Of a stretch of 64,000 bases of DNA, positions 12,874 through 24,800 are shown piece after piece (position 1 is the first letter of the stretch; each line of letters opens with the position of its first letter). The notes below the pieces were generated by a model. The model was not told the DNA's origin. It ran no database searches and was given only the letters and a program-made list of their open reading frames with translations. The DNA is taken from assembly GCA_963978545.1 (NCBI GenBank), contig OZ021732.1:43224059-43288058 (forward strand), in the 5' to 3' direction. This stretch comes from Linyphia triangularis. Its lineage: Eukaryota > Arthropoda > Arachnida > Araneae > Linyphiidae. Position numbers and translations under genes: made by a program.

Positions 12874-15800
12874 ATAATAAACGTAAATTTTATGCATTTT
12901 AAACTTAATAACCAAGCTTAAATTTTTTTTTGTTGCAAGAACCATTAATTCATGTTGCACAATAAGGAATTGCATAATCTTATTTGGATTTCAAGGCTCA
13001 CAGAAGCATGCAGAAATTTTAGATTTCAGGAAAAGAAATTTTACCTATAATATTGAAAAAAATACAAAATTTCAAACAGAAATGGATACCATTACGTTCA
13101 ACTTTTCAATAAGTAAAACTTCTCACAATAATTTAAATGTTTCATTACTTTTGTATAGGTCAAATTTACTTTTTTATAGATCCTCATTATGGATATACAT
13201 AGATTCATAAAAAAAGAAATGTATGACGACAACTTTGCAAATATTAAATACTAGCTGAATACCCGAGCTGCGCTACGAAATTTTACCATTAGCATTTTAG
13301 CGATCAAAAGACATTCATGTATTCTACACTTCTGACGTTTGCACCCATTTCGATCCCGGAAAAATTGATTTATCAAAATAGGAACTTTCATTTGTTGACA
13401 ATTTAAAAAAAATTTATAATTGTGAATAGTATATTGGAAAGAGATTTGAATATCCCTTGTTTAGAATATTTAATTCCCTTTGGACTCTTTTTAATTACGT
13501 AATCGAGATTGCAATAGTTTATTTTGTTTATGTTCGCTCTTAGTTCTAAATTTCGAAGTAGTAGCTGTATTGGAATTGAGACATTAAAATAATCCTCGTA
13601 TAGTTTCAATGTTGCGTCAACTTTTCATCCCTTAAAAATTCATTAATCGATATTGGAATAACTTATTTTTTTTTACATTTGCCCTTTTAACATTTGCATA
13701 AAATATCAGAATTATGACTACATTGAAAGAGGAACATTCAGATATCCCGCGTTTGGAACATTTAACTCCTTTTCGACTTCTTAAAGTTGGTTAATCGAGA
13801 ACGGAATAACTAACTTTTTCTATGTTTATCTTTTTTGACATGTGTACCAATTTTCAAACTTGAGACCAAATGGGAAGTGGGACATTCGAATATCCCTCGT
13901 TTGGAACGTTAACGCCTTTTCCAACCCTTAAGTGGGTTAATCGAGATCGGAATGGCTTACTTTTCTATGTTTATCTTGATTGACATTCATACCAATTTTC
14001 AGAGTTGTGATAAAATGGGATGTAGAACATTCGAATATCAATCGTTTGGAACGTTTAACCCCTTTTTGGCCCCTAAACGTGAATTAACCGAGATCGGAAT
14101 AGATTGCTTATTCTGTGTTTATCTTTGTTGACATGTGCACCAATTTCCAGAATTGTGACTATATGGGGAGTGGGATATTTGAGTTTGGAACGTTTAACCC
14201 CTTTTCCACCCCTTAAAGTGGGTTAATCAAGCTCGGAATAGCTTAATTTTTCTATGTATGTCTCTGTTGATATTTGTACCAATTTTTAGGGTTGTGACCA
14301 TATGGGAAGTGGTACATTCGAATATCCCTCGTTTGGAACGTTTAACCCCTTTTCCACCCCTTAAAGTGGGTTAACCAAGATCGGAATAGCATGCTTTTTC
14401 TATGTTTACCATTGTTGGTATTTGTACAAATTTTCAAAATTGTGATCATGTCGGAAGTGGGACATTCGAATATTCCTCGTTTGGAATGTTTAACCCCTTT
14501 TCCACCCTATAAAGTGGGTTAATCGAGATTGGAATAGCTTACTTTTCTACGTTTGTCTTTATTGATATTCGCACAAGTTTTCAGAGTTGTGACAATATGG
14601 GAAGTACGACATTCGATTATCCCTCGTTTGGAATGTTCAACCCCTTTTTGAGCTCTTAAAATTGGTTAATTGAGATTGGAATAGCTTACTTTTTCTATGT
14701 TTACCATTGGTGACATTTGAACCAATTTTTAGAGTTGTGACCATACGGGAAGTGGCACATTCGAATAGTCCTCGTTTGGAACGTTTAACCCCTTTTCCAC
14801 CCCTTAAAGTGGGTTAATCGAGATCGGAATAGCTTACTTTTTCTATGTTTGTCTTTATTGATATTCACACCAGTTATCAGAGATGTGACAATATGGGAAG
14901 TAGGACATTCGAATATCCCTCGTTTGGAAGGTTTAACCCCCTTTTGGCCCCTAAACGTGAATTAACCGAGATCGGAATAGATTGCTTATTCTATGTTTAC
15001 TATTGTTAATATTTGTACCAAATTTAGAGTTGTGACCGAATGGGAAGTGGGATATTCGAATGTCCCTCGTTTGGAACGTTTAACCCCTTTTCGACCCCTT
15101 AAAGTGAGTTAATCGAGATCGGAATAGCTTACTTTTTCTATTTTTACCATTGTTGATATTTGTGCCGATTTTCAGAGTTGTGACTATGTGGGAAGTTCGA
15201 GAATTAGTGATGAGTGAGGGCTTTGCCTTATATATAGAGAGATAAGGATGTGAAATTCAATTAATTTTATTCTTTATGATTATAGTACTACATACATTCA
15301 CAATTATTTTCATATTTAACATCTTTCAGGGTTCCCACTCAAATCACAGAATGAAAATTAATGACTTTTAAGGACCTTTGAAAATTTGTTTTCAGGCATC
15401 ATGTCTGTATGTAAATTTTAATAAAGTATATTCTACCAAAAAAATTACAAATTAGTGGATGCGTAATACAAATGTCGGAAAAGTCTGATACAATGCAGAT
15501 ACGCGACGGTCAAGCGGGGATAGCAAGTCCGAGTTGTATTTTTATAAATTTTGCAGTTGGCCACACAACATCTGCACAAATTAAGGATTTTTAAGGACCT
15601 CTAAGCATTTTCAAGGACTTTTAAGCACCTCAAAGCACTTTCAAGGCCTTGAAAACAAGTTCAAAAATATTAAGCACTTTTAATGACCGTGGGAACCCTG
15701 TCTTTAGACTTAGTAATATTCGCATGGCTCAAATTCAAGAAAGCACGTTTATTTTTGAAAAATTTACTAAAGTGAAAATTTTACTATAACAAGACCCAAA

Positions 15801-18800
15801 CACGTTAATTTTATTTTCTAGAAAGATAATATATGTTCTTGCAAAAAAAACAAAAAAAAAACACACACACACATAGTATGAGCACTTTGATATTTCTTTT
15901 GGAATTTTTTATTAACTTGGAGCAACAATATATATGTACATATTTTTTAAATTTTGCAAAGTTTTGTTGAATTGCAAAAAAATTTCATAAAGATATCAGT
16001 AATTATTAAGAAAAAAATTATTTCTCTGACATATGCCTCTTTTTTGAAATTTTCAGGAATCCCAAATTTGATAAAATAGTAAATTTTAAAGTGCTGACAA
16101 ATTTTAACCAGTAGGAATATCGAAAAAAATATTCGAGAATTTTCTTAATAATCATAAGAAAAGGGTTCATACAAAATTTCAAAAAAATCGGAGGGGATGG
16201 GAGTCATAATCCATTTTTTCTGGTTGATTTGACGTGGAACGACCCATTTCCTTATTCTCTATATTTTCCCTGCTGTGATTTACACTCTGAAATAAAATTT
16301 GTTAAATTTTGAGTATACTTTTCTTATTGTATTGACGGGGTGAAACTGGCCAGCACTGAAAAACCCTGAAACTAAAGATGTGGAGTATTAGGGGACCCTA
16401 TAACAGGGTTCCAAGGAGCAGGGCCCTTGTTGGGAGGACTAAGGGAGAGAAATTCTTCCTTTAAAACTAGATTTGAAATTCAAAACTTTAAAAAAAGGCC
16501 ACTAATTATTCCCATAGCTACACCACAGATCTTAAATCATACATGTAATTGGTCAGGTCAAAAATTAGCTGAAATTTTTTTCGTCATTTTACAGCGTAAT
16601 ACGCAAAAACATATTGAGCACAAAATTCAATACAAATCTTAGTTAAATTTTGGATATAAGAATGATTTCAATTATTAACTCTACAACACCTGTCTCATTG
16701 TGATTGACACACACACAATATTTAAATAAAGACAACTGTGTTCATGTATTAATCATAACTGAAAAATTGAACTTGATTTAAAAGTTTTTGTGCACATTAA
16801 GAAATTATAATACAGGCTGTGCAGCAAAATTTCTGATACAAATTCAAGCATATTTCACGAATTTCAAGGTTCATCAAAAAACTTTAAAGGGCCCCTCTGG
16901 CGACCAATTATCAATATATTTTTCAAATTATAACACCCACCTATACTAAACTTGACATCACTTAGACGGTAGATCGTGACAGTACTAATAGGTATTTAAT
17001 CCATTTTGGCGGCGTGAAAGCATAATGTTCGCCAAACCACAACCCTATAGAGAACAAAAGGCTATAAGGTTTGGCGAGAATTATGTCTTCACTCCGCCAA
17101 AATGGATTAAATACCTATGAGCACTGTCACGATCTACCGTCTAAGTGATGTCTAGTTAAGTTGAAGTTTAGTATAGTAGTGTGTTGAGTTAATTTTAGAA
17201 ATTAGAAAAATTTATGAAATTAAGAAATGGGTAATCATAATATAAGAATTGGGTTGTTATTTTGAAAATAGGAAGAAAGGATTTTTTAAAGACTCTTTTT
17301 TGATGGCGAGGAAAAAAAGGTATAAAATTGTTTACCAAGTCATAAATAGGAAGGTAAAAAGCATAGGGAATGAATCTAGGTGTACAGTTTAATAACTTGC
17401 TGTAAAGTCCGCGATATTGGAACAAGCAGTCTCATTTTTGTGTAAGATTCAGAAGTGGAATTATTGTTTGAGACCAGGGACCTACACAAGTTGACCTTTT
17501 TTTTTTTTCAGATGAACATTTCTCTGTAATTTGGCAGCTTTTTCTTTCAGTTTCCTTTGGCACTAGCTTTTTCTTTGAAAACAACTGCTTGTCACTAATA
17601 TATCTCTTGTTAAGAACTAAGGGAGGGAAGTTCTGCATGTAACTGACATAGTACAGTACTCAAGAAAAAAAACTTCAAATTTTCACACAGTTATATAAGT
17701 TGATTAATTTAAAAAAATTATATAAAAAAAATGCTTTAACTTTTTAACTGTTATTAATATCTCTAACTAAAATCCAAAATTGTTTTTCATGATAAATACA
17801 CTATTTTACATAAAATAGCAGTTAAAATTACAATTATAAATAAGAATATACAGTAAAATTGGACAATTGGGACTAATTTCTGGCACAAAATTAAATTAAA
17901 ATCATAGTCATTCTGCATCTATTCAAATCAAATAGCAAAACCGATCTTCAAACAAATACTAATCACAGGCATATCACATCAGTGGAAACCTAGGCAAATG
18001 ACACCAAGACAGTGCCGAAAATTTCGCCAATAGCTACTATTAAAACGACTTAAACCTAGTTGAAAATTATAATTACTTCAACATAAATAGCGGTGATAGT
18101 GGCCACTGTATCAATGGAAATCTGGGTTATTACATTAAAGCAACAATTGAAAAAAATTAACATCACTCCAACATAATTATCAGAGTTAGCGCCCAATATA
18201 TATGAGGAAATGTCTGGCATAGAGGCGATTATATTAACGTAACTCATTAAAATTGTCTATCACAACTACGTAAATCTCAGTGATATAGGCAATAGAGGGG
18301 CAAACCTTCGGAATAGTGTCCATTATATCGAGCAACACTCAGCGAAAATGAACACCACACCAACGTAAATCTTGGCGATAGCAGCGTAAATTTCGTAATT
18401 GCAGACCTTAAGTCAGCGTAACGCTCGGCGAAACCAAAAAGCCTTTGGAAAAGACCGACGATATGTGCGTGGTGCATTAGCCGAGGATTCTTCTGACTTT
18501 GTCACCAGTAAGCTTCGAGAACTGGAAAGCAAAATTGATAGAATGATGAGAAGCTATCCCGGAGCCAGGGATCGAAGGACCAGAGCCGTTTGCTGGCACT
18601 GCAAACGGGAAGGGCATCTACGACGAAACTGCCTTGATTTGAAAAAGAGAAGGGATAACACTACCACAGATTCTCCACAACTGAATCTAAGAAGATGTCA
18701 TCTCGCAGGGCAGAAGCTGCAATGTAGAACAGGTGAAGCCCCGACCAGTCGTTTCCACGTTTCATCCCGACAAGGAGGAAACCAGGGTTTATTCGTGAAG

Positions 18801-21800
18801 GGGGAGAACAAGGGAACTCCATGTCGTCTAATCGTCGATTCGGGAGCGAACGTAACGATCGTAAGGACGGACGTGGCTCGTCGCCTGAACAGCCAACTCC
18901 TCTACACAGCGCCCTCTGTTTCTCTACAAACTGTGTCTGGTGGTAATATCTCTGTTCATGGGAAATTGCAAGTGGACATTGCCCTTGGATTTCACACCTA
19001 CACTCATACCGTTTACGTCGCTGAAATTATTGACCCATGTATTCTTGGATTGGACTTTTTAAAGAGAAATGGAATTACTTTGAATTTCGAGAAAGGCGAG
19101 CTTCAAACGTGGAAAGAAGAAGTTCCATTGTTCGGTTTGGACTCGGAAGAGCCGTGTGCATATCGAATAGTAGCTCTTGAAGACATCACCATCCCCTCCA
19201 TGACAGATTTGGTTGTAAAAGGTTCAACAGAGCTCCCGAAGGCCTTCCGATTTGGAGTAACGGACTTCCCATCATCGAATAGCGTCCCGAAAGGAGTGGT
19301 AGTAGGAGCGACGCTTGTGGATCTCTCTCAAGAGGTGGTGCATGTGAGAATGGCCAACATTGGTGATTCTAAGAGAGTTTTCAAGAAAGGAGAACAAATT
19401 GCCACTTGCACACCTGTTACAAGCATCGAACGAGGATCGAAGGAGCTTCCGACTGCACCACCCGCGGATTTAGTGGACCAGCTTCTCGAAGTCTCTCGGT
19501 TGGAAAGAAGGCAAGAGAAGATTGTCGGAAACCTTATAAAAGAATTTCAAGACATTTTCTCCATGTCATCGAAAGATGTAGGAAGAACAGAGCTTACTCA
19601 ACATCGAATCGATACTGGGACCCATTTACCTATTAAACAACATCCTCGAAGACTTCCTTTCGCTAAACAAGAGGAGGTCGGGAGATTGTTACATGAAATG
19701 GAAGATAATAGAGTTATCGAACCCTCCTCAAGTCCATGGGCCTCTCCAATCGTACTCGTTCGAAAGAAGGATGGTTCCACCAGGTTTTGTGTGGATTACC
19801 GGAAGCTGAACGAAATTACGAAAAAGGACAGCTACCCTCTGCCAAGAATCGATGACACTTTGGACACTCTATCGGGGAACCAGTGGTTTTCGACTTTGGA
19901 TTTGAAGAGTGGATACTGGCAAGTGGAGATACATCCCGACGATCGTGAGAATACTGCCTTCACTACCGGCCAAGGATTATGGCAGTTTCAAGTTATGCCG
20001 TTTGGCTTGTGTAATGCACAGGCTACGTTCGACCGACTAATGGAGACTGTGCTTAGAGGACTTTCCTACGAGACCTGTCTGGTATATTTGGACGATATCA
20101 TTATCACCGGGCGGAGTTTTGATCAACACTTGCAAAATGTGAAGAACGTGTTCTTGAAGCTTAGCCCACTTGAAACTTAGCCCATCAAAATGTAAGCTCT
20201 TTAGGCGGAAAGTCAGTTATCTCGGACACATCATCTCATCCGATGGAGTAAGCACAGATCCAGCCAAGATCCATGCTGTGCAAATTTGGTCTCGACCGCA
20301 AGACGTTCATCAATTGCGAAGCTTCCTAGGCCTGTGCACGTATTACCGTAAATTCGTGAAAGGTTTCTCCAAGATCGCCAGACCCTTGCATCGACTACCA
20401 GAGAGCAAGCAGAAGTTCCTATGGACTGCCGACTGTGACGACTCCTTCAATCAACTGAAGAACGCTTTAACATCCGCGCCTGTTTTGGCTTTTCCCGATG
20501 TTAACAAGGACTTTATTTTGGATACAGATGCCAGCAATGAGGGAGTGGGCGCCGTTCTTTCCCAGGAAATTGAAGGACAGGAGAAAGTCATTGCTTATTT
20601 TAGTAAGAGCCTGTCAAGATCCGAGCGGAACTACTGCGTCACAAGAAAGGAGTTACTGGCAATAGTAAAAGTCGTTGAGCACTTTCATCATTACTTGTAC
20701 GGCCGAAAATTCCTTTAAAGAACTGATCATGCATCTCTGACTTGGTTGCTGAATTTCAAGAATACAGAGGGACAAATAGCAAGGTGGATTCAGCGCCTGC
20801 AGGAATACGACATGGATATCCATCACAGAAAAGGAACGTTCCATGGGAATGCAGACGCTCTTTCTATAAGACCATGTCCGGAGAACTGTCGATTTTGTTC
20901 CAATGCCGAGTCTAAGTTTGGGGTTAACACATCGGCCGTTCGGAAAATAACTTCCAAGTCAACTACTTCAGACGTGGATCCTTGGAGTGATCAGAATGTC
21001 CGCAAAAGTCAGGTCGAAGATCAGGACTTGAAACCTCTCATTGAATTCCTGGAAGTGGCTACCGGAAAACCCAGTTGGCAGGAAATTGCATGCTATAGCC
21101 CAACAATGAAGATATATTGGGCTATTTGGGACTCTTTGCACTTGAAGAATGGAGTACTCTACCGTCGATGGGAGTCCGATGATGGCAAAAGCTTCCGGTG
21201 GCAATTAATCCTTCCAAGTTCTAGAGTTACGAACGTTCTAGAAGAACTTCACAGCAGTTCAACTGGAGGACATTCTGGTGTCACGAAAACTCTTCAGAAA
21301 GTCAGGGAGAGATTCTTCTGGGACAAAGCAAAATCCGACGTGGAGAAGTGGTGCAAGTCCTGTGATGCATGCAATTCGCGGAAGGGACCGAAGACCCGAA
21401 CTCGTGGAAAGTTGCAACGTTACAACGTAGGAGCACCATTCGAAAGAATTGCTTTGGACGTCTTAGGCCCCCTACATCACACAACTAATGGCAACAAATA
21501 CATCCTAGTTGTCATGGACTACTTTAGCAAGTGGCCAGAAGCATACGCGATTCCGGACCAGGAAGTCACAACCGTAGCAGAAGTCCTCGTACGGAATTGG
21601 ATCTCCCGATTTGGCGTACCCCTGCTGATACATTCCGATCAGGGGACGAACTTCAACTCTGCCGTCTTCACTGGGCTGTGTGACTTGCTCGACATGGAAA
21701 AGACTCGTACAACTCCCCTGCACCCACAATCCGATGGAATGGTTGAACGATTTAATAGAATGATTCTGAATCATCTCTCCTTGTTTGTTTCCAAGAACCA

Positions 21801-24800
21801 GCAAGATTGGGATCAGAAACTTCCATTGTTCCTTTTGGCCTACAGAAGTGCTACTCACGAGACCACCGGATATACACCATCTCAAATGATTTTCGGAAGA
21901 GACCTTAGACTACCCTGCGACCTCCTCTTTGGACGACCACCAGACACCCCTTCCTTGCCTGTCCAGTATCTAGATGATCTCCAGGCACGTTTGGAAGCCG
22001 TACATCGGTTCGCCAGAGAAAGAATCAACATCATGACAGAGCGCATGAAGGTCCGCTACGATGCCAAGGCCACGGAACGTTCATTCCAGGAAGGTGACAA
22101 GGTGTGGTTATGGAATCCTAAACGTCGGAAAGGACTCTCCCCTAAGCTCCAGACGAACTGGGAAGGGCCGTATGTGGTCCTTAAGAAGATCAACGACGTC
22201 GTAGTAAGGATTCAACGGACACCCTCCTGTAAACCTAGAGTTGTACATAACAATAGACTAGCCCCATATTATAGTAGAAGTGATTGAATTGCCTTTCCTC
22301 TTAAGGACTTCACTGCCTGGGACGTGCAGTCTTTAAGAAGGGGGAAATGTTGCACAAATTGTCTGTATATATTGTAAATAGTGACGTATTATTTCAAAAT
22401 TCTATTGTAATTTATTTTTATCTTATTTTATTTATTAATTAATAGCGATTATACAAGTTAGAAAAAGGTGGCAACACCTAAAGCAATCGAGAAGTTTCGA
22501 GACATTTCTGTTCCGATGAATTGGCTGGAAATTTCGAGAATGTCTCACGCGCTTGTATATAAAAGACTGGAGAACGGGAAAGTTTTCAGATTGACTTCGG
22601 ATTTCGTTGAAAGCTGATCGCTTTGTTTACCTATTGGAGTGAGCTTGTATAATCGCTGAATTCGAAGTTATTTTTGTTGAAGCTTGTGTTGAAGCTTGAG
22701 AGTAATTAAACTGTTGCCTGTGAATAAATTTTGTGAGTTTTCTGAAGAGAGAATAAATATTTTTAAACCGTGAAAACTGTACCATCATTGCCTCAGCGGA
22801 AAAATTCGTAACAATACTATACTGACTACTAAATTATACATATGTTGTTACATCAAAGTGAACTAGTATTAATGAAAACCTTAAATTTCACAAAATAACT
22901 TGCACAATTTTTTTATCCAATTATAACATGAGTCGCAATTTTAAGACTAGTTATAGTTTACAACTACAATTACAGTATAAACATATAACTCTCACATTTG
23001 TAAATATACTAAACTTAATTTTTTTATTTAGATTAATTTAAGTTATTTAAAATAATTAATGTAAAGTAAAACAGCTAAAAAGCGAGGTAAACAGACATAC
23101 ATTTTTTTTTCATAACAATTTCAAACAATTGTGATATTGAGAATCACTGGCAACTTTAATTAAATCCAGTTTCCTAAATACACAATCTGGCCAAAAGTAT
23201 CCGGACACCCAGTGTTATGGACTTAGAGCGTCCTGAGGCACATATTAATATGATGTTGGTCCCATTTTGCATCAATGACAGCCTGCACACGTTTGGGAAG
23301 ACTTTCCACCAATTTTTGATAGGTGACCATAGGAATTGCCTTCCAGGCGTCCATCACAGTTGAAGTGAGTGCTTGCAGTGAAGATGGTCGATTTGGCTGG
23401 CTATGTAATCTGCCCTCTAATTCGTCCCAAAGGTGTTCTATGGGATTTAGATCGCGCTTTGAGAAGGCCAGTCCAGTTTTTGAACACCCATTTCGTCAAA
23501 CCACGTCTGTGCAAGCCTCGATGTGTGAATGGAGCAGTTATCCTGCTGGAAGAGAAATGGGCCTTCCCCGAAATATTGCCATAGAGTTGGGAGTGCAGTA
23601 TTGTCCAGAATGTCCACATCCATCACAGAGTTCATGTTTCCAACCACTGGAACTAACAGACCCAGGTCAAACCACGAGAAACACCCCCACACCATTATGC
23701 TTCCACCACCAAACTTAATAGTCGGCACAATGCAGTCACTATAGAAACGTTCGCCGGTCATCCGCCAAACCCAGACGCGTCCATCCGACTGACAGACTGT
23801 AAAGCGAGATTCATCACTCCAAAGAACAGTTTTCCACATGTCCACAGTCCAATGACGGTGAGCTCTACACCATTGCAATCGATACTTCGCATTCTGTGGA
23901 GTGATGTTCGGCTTGTGAGTGGCTGCACGACCATGGAATCCCAAGTCTTTTAACTCTCGACGGACAGTCCTGCTGCTAACACTAACGCCCGATGAACTTT
24001 GGAACTCCTGAGAAATTTCCACCAACGAGGACTTGCGATTTTGTTCCACTACTCTTTTCAGAGTTCTGCGGCTGCGTTCACCAAGTGTTTTTGGCCAACC
24101 GGTTCGTTTTTCGGTCGTTTCACATCCTCGACGTTTCCACTTCACAATTACATCACTCACAGTGGATTTAGGCTTCTGTAGAATGCCCACAATCTCACGA
24201 ACTGATTTCCCACAAAGGTGGCATCCCACTATTCTGCCACGATCAAACTCACTAAGCTCCTTCGACTTACTCATTGCCTCACAAACGCATAAATACAATC
24301 CGACAAACTACTACCAACACTTTTATAGCTTTCAATTACGTATCAAATTGAGTCACTTGCCAGAACCACTTTTTTAAGGGGTGTCCGGATACTTTTGGCA
24401 AGATAGTGTACTTAAGCTACAGTATAAGTACTGAAAAAATAGCTCAACTTTTAAAATTTAAATTATTATGTTTATCTTTAAGCTTGTTTGATAATAAAAA
24501 AAGCAAGAAACACTTTAACATATAATTGCAGTTAAAGTTACAATTTTACAAGCGGATTATGCAGTAAAATGACAATTTGGGACCAATCTTCAGGTACTAG
24601 AACATATAAAATTTTAGTCATTCTACATCGAAACAATTAAACCAAACAGCGAAATCGATCAGAGATATCAAGCAGACACTAATCACTGACATAGCGGCAA
24701 TAACACCAGCGATACCCGAGACGAATGTCATCAAACCGGCATCGCAAATCTCGACAATAGCTGCTATTACATAACCATAGACCTCGGAAAAAACGAATAT

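Larger units (their letters stand above)
18430..22813 (+). mobile_element. 5'-truncated Ty3/gypsy retrotransposon with 3' LTR
   Basis: The element runs from the end of gag through pol to a 3' LTR (22348-22813). The 5' LTR, primer binding site and most of gag are absent: the left edge meets 33-bp-period repeat DNA directly. The coding part has two breaks, described under the pol entry. A polypurine tract (22335-22347) precedes the LTR. It lies inside the long UBE2J2 intron, in the opposite orientation to that gene. Confidence 0.9.

Noticed and set aside
13250..15240. Centromeric satellite
   Set aside because: Only about a dozen units, with defined non-satellite boundaries, inside a gene intron.
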